This document shows, in pieces, positions 42,371 to 53,599 of a stretch of DNA of 64,000 nt; the first letter of the stretch is position 1, and each line of letters opens with the position of its first letter. Under the pieces are notes generated by a model. The model was not told the DNA's origin. It did not search any database and was given only the letters and a program-made list of their open reading frames with translations. The stretch comes from Chrysopilus asiliformis (taxonomy: Eukaryota > Arthropoda > Insecta > Diptera > Rhagionidae). The stretch lies in assembly GCA_964034945.1 (NCBI GenBank), contig OZ035961.1, forward strand, positions 64,036,744-64,100,743, read 5' to 3'. The position numbers and the translations under genes are program-made.

Positions 42371-43051
42371 AAGAGTCAGAGAACGATTCGTTTGAGTGGG
42401 TAGAATTGAAGCAGTTGTACCTTGAAACCTGTTGTGAGTTATCAGTTTCGCCCCTGAGACTTCGCTGTCGGTTTTGCCTAAAGTTGTGACATTCTGTGCG
42501 GTTGGGGCGCATCACTGCTGAAGAATTTTCCACAGTGACTTACTACTGAAAGGTATCTCCATTTATTTGCAATTTTTGAGAAAATTTCATGGTGTATTTC
42601 TAGGTCACACAAACTACATTAACGATGTTTCTTGGGAGCCCGAGGGCGAATATTTAGCTTTAGTCAGTGAGGACCACACCTGCATACTTTTGCAGCCAGA
42701 GACGTGATTATTTGGGATCTGAGGAAGTCGAGGTAATGATCTCGGGATAGTCTTACTTTGCTGCAATAAATTGTAATTCCTCTTCCAGTCGTTCGAGACA
42801 CTCGAGCATTCCATGAAGACGGAGGCAAAGTTGCCGCAAAATCAAGCCCCACTTAAGCTTTATGGTGGGCTTTGCTGGCACTATCGCCTTCCCTATATCG
42901 TAGCTGCGTTTGATTGTAAACTGCTTTTGGGACAGCTCTGGTGCTCTAGCGCTTGGCTCGACACATTTGGCTTGTCCCTCGTCTTCACTGCTACTGCAGT
43001 AATGTGTTATTTATTTAAAAATAACAAACCAAAATGTGATATTTATTGAAA
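42371..43051 (+). pseudogene. Nup37-like nucleoporin (WD40) pseudogene with introns
   Basis: Exon-like segments with splice sites: 42371-42552 (preceded by TTTTAG; reads SFAPETSLSVLPKVVTFC and RIFHSD, with a TGA between), a 51-nt intron, 42604-42687 (GHTNYINDVSWEPEGEYLAL, VSEDHTCI), then 42694-42732 after TTTTGCAG (DVIIWDLRKS), a 56-nt intron, and 42789-43051 (GGLCWHYRLPYIVAAFDCKL). These match the order of segments around the central and last blades of Nup37, a Y-complex nuclear-pore subunit. The middle blades are missing and the frame is broken. Introns are retained, so this is not a retrocopy; it is a partial genomic duplicate or a decayed gene. Confidence 0.6.
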
Positions 43052-43284
43052 TTTAAAATAAAAAAAATTTAAAAGATATTGGTTGTTTATTGTTTTTTCA
43101 AATTTTTATTGGATTTTCTAGCGAGAAAAATGTATCAAGGGCACAAACCAAGTTTAGCACAGGCGAGAACTACCCAATACTCAAACCAAAATAGTTACGA
43201 TTTCAGGCACTGAAGCGTCGCAGTCAATAAGCGAGAGTTGAACGTCTATTGTTATATATTGTCTATGTTTTGAACACTGTTTTT
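43052..43284. other. No feature seen
   Basis: No ORF or repeat recognised between the Nup37 relic and the next repeat. Confidence 0.4.
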
Positions 43285-43745
43285 AGTTGCTCTAAATTGA
43301 AATTGCTTCGTTGCTTTTATCGTGTAATTTTATTTTATTTTTATTTGTTTTTTATCTATGGGCGTTTTCATAAATTCAAGTTCTGCAAAAAAGATTTTTG
43401 ATTAAAAAATAACACAAAAGATTTTTCTTAATAAATAACCCAGTTTATGTTATTCGTTTAGTTTACGAAGAAAATGTTTTGTGCAATTTGCGTAAGTTCC
43501 GAGTACATTTATGAAAATGCCCTATTAAACATTGTTCGTTGTGTTGCAAGTGAAATTTGATCTTTAGGTACAAGATGCCAAAATTCACCAAACGGAAAGT
43601 CAAATCCCGTAACATTACGGTCAATCAAATTGTTTCTTTAGTTTCCTTTTCACTAAAATTTCTTACTTAAAGATCTATTGGCGATCGTTGTAGGCGGATC
43701 CACGTCTTCTGGCCGTCTCTACGAGACAGACACCTTGCTTTTTCT
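43285..43745 (-). repeat. Block R copy 2 with attached repeat
   Basis: 43660-43745 is Block R (minus). 43285-43505 is an inverted relative of 54130-54325 (shared AAATTACACGATAAAA, TTTTGTGTTATTT, GAAAACGCCCATAG). The same two modules in the same order at 54.0 kb show they belong to one repeat family. Confidence 0.75.
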
Positions 43746-43840
43746 TAAATATTCAATTTAAACGTAATGCCTCGTAATTGCTGTGTGCCGTGCTGTAATT
43801 CGTATCACAAATCCACTTTGTCCGTTATTGTCATTATATA

Positions 43841-44013
43841 CAGTAGAATCCCGATAATTCGTATTTCAAGGGACCAGCAAATTCATACGAATTAGAGGGA
43901 TATACGAATTATCGGGGTACGAATTATCGGGATTTTTTTCAAGGGACCAGCAAATTCATACGAATTAGCGGGATATACGAATTATCGGGGTACGAATTAT
44001 CAGGATTCTACTG
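43841..44013. mobile_element. pogo-type MITE (CAGTAGAATCCCGATAATTCG)
   Basis: 173 bp, with perfect CAGTAGAATCC termini, TA on both sides, and multiple internal copies of CGAATTATCGGG. A segment AAGGGACCAGCAAATTCATA is tandemly duplicated. TIR and TA target identify a pogo/Tigger derivative. Confidence 0.9.
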
Positions 44014-44099
44014 TACAATAAAAAAGTGTTTGTTTTAACAAAAATGGTTTTTGTTTTCATTCCCTCCAAAATTTAAACGATAATATAGGAACCTAATTG

Positions 44100-44280
44100 A
44101 TATAGAACCGCAAAAAATCTCGGAAACTTCATGCCGGCGCCATGTTAGACAATTCATCAGCGACCCTACTTGGCCATGTACATGTGGTAGTAACTCTATT
44201 AGTGCATGGCTTTGTATGTAGAGGGTCTTGCCTCGAGCGATGGCTTTTTGGTATGATGCACACACACATGTAAGTATGCA
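44100..44280 (+). repeat. Dispersed repeat split by element 2 (left part)
   Basis: Shares AGACCCTC/GAGGGTCT, CATACAAAGCCATGCAC and related strings with 40200-40300 and 41750-41870. Continues at 49599-49650 after element 2. It is the target of the second Jockey-like insertion. Confidence 0.65.
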
Positions 44281-44555
44281 TTTTACTAGTGAGAAGACTG
44301 GCAACATTGGTCGGACGAGGCCACGTTTTTTTTTTTCTTGAAAATTTATAATTTTCTTTTTGCGAGCTAATTTTGTAATACAAACTCAGCTTTGGTGTTA
44401 AGAGTTTCGCTTAATTGATATTGCCCCAACTAGTGGGTTTTTTTTATATATATTTGTTTCTTTTGGAAGCAATAAGACTGAATAAAGCCGGTAAGAACAA
44501 AGTGAGGTTAGAGCCGTATGAGCTCCGAAGGGGCCGTTGCCGAGTTTCGCCGGCA

Positions 44556-46299
44556 ATGGAGCCAGTAATAAAGCAATTAATACCTCAACCAGGAGAATCG
44601 ATTCCAGAATCTCATGACGGGTCGGACGTTTCGCCCGATATGGATCCTTTTTACGGTCTCAACTTATTGGGACATGTTTCAACAATGATGAGTCGCAGGT
44701 CGAAGTCACTAGAGGATATGTCCAGACACAGGGGTGATATCGGAGATTTTTTAGCTGCTGGGACAGCCTCAAATTCTCAATTAACTACATCAATAAAGTC
44801 AGGATCGTCAACGGGGAACCGAAAGCGTGATGGAGCCGTCAATGTGTCGACATCGACTGGTGCGATACCGAAACAATACAAAAATCAATTTAAACCTCAT
44901 GCAGTTATCAAAAGAGCCTCTATTCTCGAGGCGATGGATTTTGAGTTAACTGGCAACAGTTTCATTCCCTGGACCAAGGTAAATCAGGGCAGACCAGTCG
45001 CCAAAGTGAAGGAAGCTCTCAGTACGGCAAGGAAACCGGATTTCGAGAATTCCAACTATTATGATGTGTTGGATGACCTGGACGAGAGGGAAGCTTTAAG
45101 CAGACCACCAGGTTCTATAACTAACAATAGTAATAAGGTTTCTACTAAAAATACTAGATTTAGTAACAATTTTGTACAAAACATATCTTGTGATAAAGAC
45201 TTTAGATACAATAAGTCTTCTAGACTGAATAATAAAGACAATCAATAATGTTCAGGGGAAGAACCCCGAAAGAACCGGGGCTTCGCGAGTCGACAAGGTT
45301 CGTTTCTGCCCACCCATTGTCGTTCACAATGTTCTTAATATTAAGGAACTTAATTTATCTATGATGACTTCATTCCCGGGAGTGGAGTATAGAATAATTT
45401 CAAATCGAAATGGTACCCTTCGTTTGTTGGTCAGGGGTGCCGAGAATCATAAGAGGGTTTTTGAATTGTTCAAGGAAAAGCGTATTGATTCCTTTACTTA
45501 TACGTCTAAAGAATATAGGCCTGTCTCATTATTGCTCAAGGGACTGGGTCAGGACTACACGGAGAAAGAAATACGCGAAGAGCTCGAAAGAGTTCGCCCT
45601 AATGTGGTTTTCACCAATGTTCGGAAATTCACAACTCCTCGGTCTCGTAGGGAGCAAATGAATTTAGGTTGGTACGTGGTCCAAGTAGCTCCGAATACGG
45701 ATATCCAGCAACTAAGGAGCATAGTGGGATTGTTTTTCATGAAGGTATCCTGGGAGGATCTCAAGAGCTCTGGCCCAATTCAATGTAGAAACTGCCAGGG
45801 CTTCGGTCATATAGCAGCGAACTGCTGTATGAATTACAAGTGTGTAAAATGTGACAAACCCCATGGGCCAGGGGAGTGTCAGAGAAAACGAGATGATGTG
45901 GAGAAGCCTTATTGCATTAATTGCAAATCTCACGATCATCCAGCCAACTATAGGGGTTGCCCTAGGTTTAAGAGGTTTCAGGAAGAAAGATTTAGAAAAA
46001 TGCAGGGAGCACGGGAAGAAAGGGAGAATCGTCGTGCCTTTGTGAATAACAGCATAAACAATTTCAAATCAAATGGTAGATCCTTTGCTCAATGTGTTAG
46101 AAATAATAATGATGGCCCCGTGGGTAATGGTTGGGGTGACTTCACTGGAATAGCCCAGAATCTGTTCGGGCTGGACTTTATGGACCTAATCTCTAAGATT
46201 AATTCCTTCATGTCTGAGTTTGACAACATCACTTCGGTAGCACAAAAGCAAAGTGCGTATATCAATTTCTGCTTTGGGCTTTGCTCAAATCAAACATGA
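44556..46299 (+). pseudogene. Element 2 ORF1 (Gag-like), one frameshift
   Basis: ATG 44556 (MEPVIKQLIPQPGESIPE). The first part is low-complexity and runs to TAA at 45246-45248. The next frame is open from upstream of 45265 and carries RFCPPIVV (as in element 1), LLLKGLGQDYTEKEIREEL, and three zinc knuckles CRNCQGFGHIAANC, CVKCDKPHGPGEC, CINCKSHDHPANYRGC. A one-base change near 45230-45248 explains the break. The stop TGA at 46297-46299 overlaps the ORF2 ATG. Confidence 0.88.
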
Positions 46300-49224
46300 C
46301 TTGCAGGATTTTTGCCCTAAATGTCCGCTCAGTCGTCTCACAGGCAAAAAAAGTAGCCCTGGAAGACTTCATCAACACAAACAATCCAGATGTGCTTTTC
46401 ATCAACGAAACACATCTTACGAACAATAGATCTTTACACTTTCCCAATTATAGAGCATTGCTTAACAATAATCTTCAAGGTACCGGCCTTTTACACAAAA
46501 ATAGCATCAATATTCGTAAGTTCACTCTGAGTATCAACCTCAATACTATTTCATACGTAGCCGCTTATATGATTACCTCTGTAAGGGGCTCCATCACGGG
46601 AAAAATCCTGCTTGTTTCCACTTACTTTCACACGATAGATACTAGTCAGGAAGAAATTCGTGATCTGCTTGGCGAACTGAACAGACTTGGGGAGACTGAT
46701 TTTGACGGGGTGATTGTAGGAGGGGACCTAAATGCTAAACACAGGGATTGGGCGAATGCCAATGAGAACAGAAACGGGAAAGTAGTTTTTAATTGGCTAC
46801 GTGACAATCCAGATCTAAATGACTTACGTATAATCCACCCGGGGTCACCTACTTTTCCTGGTTCGGGGTCTTGTCTGGATCTGTTCTTAGTTTCAGGCAA
46901 GCTAATCAACTGTTTTGACGTCAATTACAGCTGCGCAACGGTTTCGTCGTTTTCAGACCACTATGCGGTCTTGCTATCCATGGACTTATCTCATACTACT
47001 CCAGAGTTGGCTGTTCCGGTGGTGTACAGGGAGTTTAAAAATACAGACTGGAAAGCCTTTAAGAGTTTTGTCACCGAGGGCCTATCTAGCATAGCAACTC
47101 AGGGCGATAAATGCTATGGCATCTCCGAAATTGATAGTGAATTTAATGACTTAATTCACAAGGCGTCATTGGCTTTCTCTGAGGAACCTAAAAAATATAG
47201 CCTCATGAAAAATCTTCCTTTGCCAATTCGGGACAGGCTCAGGGTAAGAAACCGCTGGAAAAGGGACCTGAAGAGAAGCCTTTGCAGAAGGAACTTCTCC
47301 GCCAGTCGAGAGGACAAAGAGCTGCATAATAGGATTCAACTTCTTTCGATTGACATCGACTCCCAGATTAACGCATACCTCAACAACCGATTTCAAGACA
47401 GGCTTAAAAAGATCAGACCGGGCCCCCATGCTTTCAGGGAGGTTAATCGGTTGATTGGGAGAAGTACAGCTAAAAAAATAAATAAAATCAAGGTGGGAGA
47501 TACTATACTCTCGGACCCTCAAGATATTGCGGACGGGTTTGGTGATTATTTTTCGGGGATCTTTCAGCAACCCACGCCGTCAACCATTAATACTTCCTGG
47601 GTCTCCGACTCGATTAGCAACTTTCAGAATGTCAGAAGTGACAAAATTACCACCTTTGGTCCAGACTGTTGTTCCGATAACCCAAGAATTGAGCCCCCCT
47701 TTATAACATTGAGTACGATAAAATCAGTCAGGAAAAGATTGAATAACAAAAAATCATTTGGCCCTGATCTGATTTCTAACTTTTTGCTTAAAAAATTACC
47801 AGATGCGGCTCTGCACTTTCTCGCAATCATTTTCAATAATTGTATAAACATTGGGTACTTCCCAAAGGTATGGAAGTTGGCAAGACTTTTGCCAATAAAA
47901 AAAAAAGGTTCCGTTAATGTAGGGGACTTTAGGCCTATTTCTCTCCTATCAAACATTGGCAAACTATTGGAAAGGATCTTGGTTGAAGAGGTGGTGTTCT
48001 TCTGCGAGGACAATGACATAATACCGGATGAACAGTTTGGATTTAGGAAGAATCACTCCACGGAACATGCTATGCTGCTGCTGCAGGATAGAGTCGTCAG
48101 GGGGCTGCGGCTTCAAAAATCAACAACGGCTTGTTTTCTGGACATCAGAAAGGCATTTGACTCTGTCTGGCATGATGGTCTGCTTCATAAACTCATCTCG
48201 TTAAACTTTCCGGATCACTTGCTACGAATACTTTTCAATTTTCTGCAGGACAGAAGTCTTTTCGTAGATATAGAAAGTTGTCATTCTACTTCAGTCCAAG
48301 TAAGGAACGGAGTCCCACAGGGTTCAATCTTGGGTCCTATCCTGTATTCCATTTTCGTCCACGATTTACCTCATTATTTGGCAACTGATCCATCCGAGGA
48401 TTACTCTTCGGTAGCGACTCTTTATGCGGACGACACACTAGTGACCGCGACTCACAAGGATCCAGCATTGGCCGCTCGGTTTGTCCAACTTCACTTGAAT
48501 GAAATCTCGGAGTATTACAGGTCGTGGGGAATAGTGATAAACAATAGTAAATCAGAACTGATCCACTTCAGAAACGCTTCGGGTAAGGGCCCTCGTGGAA
48601 TCGCCAAAACGTGCGCGAACCTCTCAGTATCGGTGGGGGATTCGGTCCTGCATCCCAGAGACAAAATTAAGTATATTGGGGTTCATTTCAATAAACTTTT
48701 TAAATTCAATGACCATATCCGCGAAACCCTCAATAAAGCGAACAAAGCTTACATGTCTTTGGCATCCATAATGCACTACAGGAGCAGTTTAAGTCCGGAA
48801 ACCAAGCTTTTGTTATACAAACAATTAATTAAACCAATCCTCATCTACGGTTTTCCGTGCTGGTTTAACGCATCAACATCTTGGGCGAGGAAATTAGAAG
48901 GCTTTGAGAGAAAAATCTTACGCAATTGTACGGGATTTAAATTTAAATCCCTCAACAGATATTACTCCAACAGAGAACTTTATGAAGAGGCCAATATGCT
49001 ACCTCTTCTGTTTTACTGCTTTTCCCTCTGGGAAAAACACGCTTCAAAACTAGAATCCCACGAGAACCCACTACTCAGGGAGATGTACAGCCTCAACAAA
49101 CCTCAACGAAGTCTTCTACTTATCTTCACTTAACTTACTTGAAAACCAGTCAACATTGACCTTGAACGACAATGGAAGTATACCTTTTTACGAAGGCAGA
49201 GACCATAATCACCACAGAGGATAA
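46296..49224 (+). pseudogene. Element 2 ORF2 (endonuclease and RT), late frameshift
   Basis: ATG 46296; an upstream in-frame TTG at 46281 is not needed. Endonuclease: LFINETHL, GGDLNAKHRDW, SDHYAVLL. RT: FRPISLLSN, FGFRKNHSTEHAM, FLDIRKAFDSVW, GVPQGSILGPILY, and YADD near residue 710. The frame ends at 49133, but the conserved tail FYEGRDHNHHRG is found in the next frame, stopping at 49224, so one base is lost or gained near 49110. Otherwise intact for about 940 codons. Confidence 0.9.
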
Positions 49225-49598
49225 CTTAATTTTAAATCTTTCGCGGTTCTTTCTCTTATTCACTGCAAGACTGGCAACGCCATTCTCACTTTTGTGTTTG
49301 TAATTATGTACCTGTTTTACTGTTTTTATTAGGTTAAGTTAGTATAAGCACCCATCTCAATACAAAACATCATTGCATAATATCCAACACATTGCAGTTG
49401 GAATTCATAATTTCATTCGTTAATTTTCAACACATCTTTGTAGAAAAATTGTTTTCTCTCTTTCTCTAAATGTCTCATGGTTTAAACGCTGGCATAGTTT
49501 GCCTTAGTTGTATAAGTTTTATGTAAAAAGATTGTATTAGTATCATAATATGAAATGGCAATAAAAAATCTTGAATCTTGAATCTTTTACTAGTGAGA

Positions 49599-49915
49599 GA
49601 ACGATATTTCGCTCCCAGCATTATAGTTGTGTTCAGGGTTGTGAGATTTTTGATCTTCGAAATCGTAGTAAATCGGCCGAAAAATAGTAGTAGAATCGAT
49701 GAAATAGTAGTAAATTTATGTAAAACCTTCGTCATTATATATAACTAATTTGAACGAAAGACTAGAAATGGGAGTGCTTTGAACACTGTATGTATGATAT
49801 TTACTTCATACTTCTCTTATCATAAACCAATTACTTATAAATAAAATTATTATATAAAATTATTATTATAAATAAAATTATTATATTATAAAATTATGAA
49901 ACGGAATATCTCAAT
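49599..49915. other. Right part of the element 2 target repeat, then unassigned
   Basis: 49599-49650 continues the dispersed repeat of 44100-44280. The rest has AT-rich short repeats (TTATTATATAAAATTA) and no gene. Confidence 0.5.
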
Positions 49916-50140
49916 AACGGTGCATCTTATCAAAAAAGTGCAAGAACAAAAGTTATTTAGGATATTATTCTACATAAAACTCCCATACATCAAAATCCGA
50001 TTGGAAAAAATTTAAAAAAAACTTTTTAGAAAGTTTGACTTCAAAGTGGAATTTTAATACAACTGTTCGCCGTTCACTTAAATCACCATACGAGTTTTCA
50101 ATAATTGCCAGATTGGCAATTATAGCTTTTGTTATGTTTT
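49916..50140. repeat. Foldback element copy D, joined to Block R
   Basis: The right-arm sequence of the family (GGTGCATCTTATCAAAAAA to CTTTTGTTATGTTTTAAAT). It then runs directly into Block R copy 3, with the same junction sequence as copy A at 10.5 kb. Confidence 0.75.
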
Positions 50141-50149
50141 AAATAAAAA

Positions 50150-50265
50150 TTTGTTTCCTTAATTTCCTTTTCACTAAAATTTCTTACTTAAACATCTATT
50201 GGCGGTCGTTGTAGGCGGATCCACGTCTTCTGGCCGTCTCTACGAGACAGACACCTTGCTTTTTT
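50150..50265 (-). repeat. Block R copy 3
   Basis: Minus-strand copy with GTAGGCGGATCCACGTCTTC and GTCTCTACGAGAC. It ends in a T-run at the edge of the ORF fragment 50266-50577. Confidence 0.8.
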
Positions 50266-50577
50266 TTAAAAAGGATTTGATTTTGCGACGCACATCGGAC
50301 CACCCTTTTTTGTTTCAGTGGTTGTAGACTTTGCTAAGTAGACGTTATTCCCCGAAGCGCTAGATGTCGCCACTTGGTCAGTCTTTGAAGATTGGTGCCC
50401 CTCATTGATAGATGGCGCTGGCGTCGACTGGGGGGACGATGATTCTGAAGCTTTCACTGGTCCCTGGGGCTCTCTACTTAGCTGGGGCGGAGTCTGACTT
50501 ACCGAATTCCTCGGTGCGAAGACTAATTCTTCCTCTAATTCGTCCTCCAGTAAGATCAGTTCGTCCTCGGTGTCCAT
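50266..50577 (-). CDS. Acidic/Ser-Pro-rich ORF fragment, N-terminus of unknown protein
   Basis: ATG 50577 opens 103 codons: an acidic start (MDTEDELILLEDELEEELVF), then Ser/Thr/Pro/Gln-rich sequence. The frame is cut at Block R. Composition resembles the N-terminus of a transposon ORF1 or a disordered regulatory protein. No domain is recognised. Leader sequence upstream is short and the segment may be part of a repeat. Confidence 0.35.
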   Translation of the reverse strand: MDTEDELILLEDELEEELVFAPRNSVSQTPPQLSREPQGPVKASESSSPQSTPAPSINEGHQSSKTDQVATSSASGNNVYLAKSTTTETKKGGPMCVAKSNPF

Positions 50578-50699
50578 ATTACACTACACAAACTCTGATC
50601 ACTGCCGGTAATATTTATGCACGGTGGAAATGAAGGGACCACTTGATACCGAAACCACTTGATTCACGAGTCACTCGTTAAAGAAAATACCTAGTAGTA

Positions 50700-51183
50700 C
50701 AGTAGAACACGCTGAAATGCACATCGAATTTCGCAGAATTTTATGTGCATTTATCCGTGTTTTGCATTTATACGTAGCACGGAAGCACGGATAAATGCAC
50801 ATTAATGTGCAATTATGCGAGTAAAAGATAAACATGCAACTTTAATATTCCTGTAATAAACATTTAAATTCAACAAGGCTACACAAAAACAAAGAACCTA
50901 ATTAAGAATTCATTTTATCAAATAAAAATAACAATAATCACTTTTTTTTGTGTAATTACATTTCATTTTTGCACATGTGCATTTAAGTGTGTAAAATTTC
51001 ATATAATTTATACTTTTGCGGATGTGAAAATGGTTGCATTTAGGCAAGTATTGCAATTAAGCGTGTTACATTTATCCGTGTATATTTATATGAAGAATGC
51101 TTAAAAATCCTCCATACACAAATTTTGCGTGCAATTACACGAGTTTTGCATTTACGCGTGTTAAATTTAAGCGCGTTCTACTG
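50700..51183. mobile_element. pogo-type MITE (CAGTAGAAC family)
   Basis: 484 bp, flanked by TA. Termini are CAGTAGAACACGC and the complement of CAGTAGAACGCGC. Subterminal motifs such as TGCATTTA(T/C)CCGTGT recur many times, a usual feature of pogo/Tigger ends. No ORF. Confidence 0.88.
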
Positions 51184-51339
51184 TACATAGTAAAATTTTA
51201 AAAATTTAGCGTGTCACGCACTGATAGAAAACTTCCTTTCTTTTATTTTTTTTTGAAATTTCCACAATTTTATTTAAGAATATAAATTTATCGCGGGAAA
51301 GCAAAAACCTTCCAGGTAAACGGAGTTGCCAGATCGGCC

Positions 51340-52930
51340 GGGGAGGGGGAACTCTTGTACACTAAAATATTCCTTTCATTATTTACAACCGAATGCCGAA
51401 AGTGGGATCGAAATCGGTTCAGTGGATCAGAAGATACAAGGAGAGGGGGTGTAAATTGAGGAGGGAGGGGGGAACTCTTGTACACTAAAATATTCTTTTC
51501 ATTATTTACAACCGAATTCCGAAAGTAGGATCGAAATCGGTTCAGTGGATCAGAAGATACAAGGAGGGGGGATGTAAATTGAGGGGGGAGGGGGAACTCC
51601 TGTACACTAAAATATTCCTTTCATTATTTACAACCGAATGCCGAAAGTGGGATCGAAATCGGTTCAGTGGATCAGAAGATACAAGGAGAGGGGGTGTAAA
51701 TTCAGGGGGGAGGGGGAACTCTTGTACACCAAAATATTTCTTTCATTATTTACAACCGAATGGCGAAAGTGGGATCGAAATCGGTTCAGTGGATCAGGTT
51801 ATACAAGGAGAGGTGGTTTAAATTGAGTGGGGAGGGGGAACTCTTGTACACTAAAATATTCGTTTCATTATTTACAACCGAATGCCGAAAGCGGGATCGG
51901 AATCGGTTCAGTGGATCAGGAGATACAAGGAGAGGGGGTTTAAGTTGAGGGAGGAGGGGGAACTCTTGTACACTAAAATATTCCTTTCATTATTTACAAC
52001 CGAATGCCGAAAGTGGGATCGAAATCGGTTCAGTGGATCAGGAGATACAAAGAGAGGGGGTGTAAATTGAGGGGGAACTCTTGTACACCAAAATATTCCT
52101 TTCATTATTTACAACCGAATGCCGAAAGTGGGATCGGAATCGGTTCAGCAGATCAGAAGATGCAAGGAGAGGGGTTGTAAATTGAGGGGGGAGGGGGAAC
52201 TCTTGTACACTAAAATATTCTTTTCATTATTTACAACCGAATACCGAAAGTGGGATCGAAATCGGTTCAGTGGATCAGAAGATACAAGGAGAGGGGGTGT
52301 AAATTCAGGGGGGAAGGGGAACTCTTGTACACCAAAATATTTCTTTCATTATTTACAACCGAATGGCGAAAGTGGGATCGAAATCGGTTCAGTGGATCAG
52401 GTTATACAAGGAGAGGTGGTTTAAATTGAGTGGGGAGGGGGAACTCTTGTACACTAAAATATTCGTTTCATTATTTACAACCGAATGCCGAAAGCGGGAT
52501 CGGAATCGGTTCAGCAGATCAGAAGATGCAAGGAGAGGGGTTGTAAATTGAGGGTGGAGGGGGAACTCTGGTACTCCAAAATATTTCTTTCATTAATTAC
52601 AAGCGAATGCCGAAAGCGGAACCGGTTCAGCGGATCAGAAGATACACGGAGAGGGGATATAAATTGAGGGGGGGGGGGGGGGGAACTCTTGTACTCCAAA
52701 ATATTCCTTTCATTATTTACAACCGAATGCCGAAAGCGGGATCGGAATCGGTTCAATGGATCAGGAGACACAAGGAGAGGGGATTTAAATTGAGGGGGAA
52801 CTCTTGTACACTAAAATATTCCTTTCATTATTTACAACGGAATGGCGAAAGTGGGATCGGAATCGGTTCAATGGATCAGGAGATACAAGGAGAGGGGGTT
52901 TAAATTGAGGGGGGAAGAAGGAATTTTTAA
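51340..52930. repeat. Satellite B, 122-bp unit
   Basis: About 13 units of the same 122-bp satellite as array A. A block of about 600 bp (around 51640-51950) is repeated almost exactly at 52240-52550, i.e. an offset of 603 bp or about five units. That indicates a recent higher-order duplication. A G12-type run lies at 52671-52682. The right edge fades into single-copy-like sequence at 52920-53040 that keeps CGAAATCGGTTGAGTGG. Confidence 0.95.
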
Positions 52931-53223
52931 ACGCAAGAACCTTGCGGCACCCATAACCAGCCGAATGCCAGAAACGGGACCGAAATCGGTTGAGTGGTTC
53001 AAAAGTTATGAGTTAAGGAAGCATAAACTTCGAGCCAAACCAAACGCATATATAATACCCCTCATTCTGAATGGCGAATTTCACGACAAAAGTCACGTCA
53101 CGCGGATTTTGGTATTCTTATTTTTGGCGACAATCGGCAAATAGCGGCAGGTTGGCGTGACAAGTGACATTTCTGTCACCGCCAAATTCGGAGTGAGAGT
53201 ACTCGCGCCGCCCATTGAAACAT

Positions 53224-53345
53224 GGATAACAAGAAAACGTAAGTTAAATATTTGAAAATTTTTACTGAATTAAAATCCTAATAAACTAATAGCTATGTAA
53301 CAAATATTTCCTTTGATAAATTTCAGTGTGAAGATTACAGTGTGA
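53224..53345 (+). pseudogene. Partner-gene first exon (MDNKKT) of the Harbinger derivative
   Basis: ATGGATAACAAGAAAAC then GTAAGT, an ~85-nt intron ending AATTTCAG, and a second exon that stops after five codons (VKITV). The start resembles ATGGATAAAATTT-GTAAGT at 11146. Too short to define a domain; assigned by position opposite the transposase exon. Confidence 0.45.
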
Positions 53346-53474
53346 AGATTGGGTTGTTTTCATCTGCTATTTGCAGTAACCACTTAAATGAATGTTATAA
53401 AACTCGAAAGAATGTTTAAAAACTGAAATGAAATTGCATTATGTAGTTGAAAAAAATATTACGTCATAACTTAC

Positions 53475-53599
53475 GCTTGATCTGGTAAATCCAAGGGATT
53501 TGAGTAATCTCTCAGGATTCTTCTTTTTACTCGTAAATTGACGAGTATTTCTTCATCCTCAGATGATATTACAATTTTGTGGAAAGCAAATAAAAACAT
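53475..53599 (-). pseudogene. HARBI1-like transposase, first exon only
   Basis: ATG 53599; 41 codons plus 2 nt to a GTAAGT donor at 53474-53469. The peptide has SSEDEEILVNLRVKRR and ILRDYSNPLDLPDQ. The LRDxSNPLDLPD segment is a recognisable N-terminal hallmark of HARBI1-like transposases. The catalytic exons are absent within the TIRs. Confidence 0.7.

Larger units (their letters stand above)
44295..49584 (+). mobile_element. Jockey-like non-LTR retrotransposon, element 2 (full length)
   Basis: 5290 bp, bounded by a perfect 14-bp target duplication TTTTACTAGTGAGA (44281-44294, 49585-49598). It ends in a GAATCTT repeat (three copies). Same layout and ATGA overlap as element 1, but the proteins are clearly divergent, so these are two families of one clade, not two copies of one element. 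Three small frameshifts/indels show it is older or less constrained. Confidence 0.92.

Noticed and set aside
44415..44555. Upstream hydrophobic extension of element 2 ORF1
   Set aside because: The open frame lacks an ATG there; the first ATG is 44556, matching the element 1 layout.
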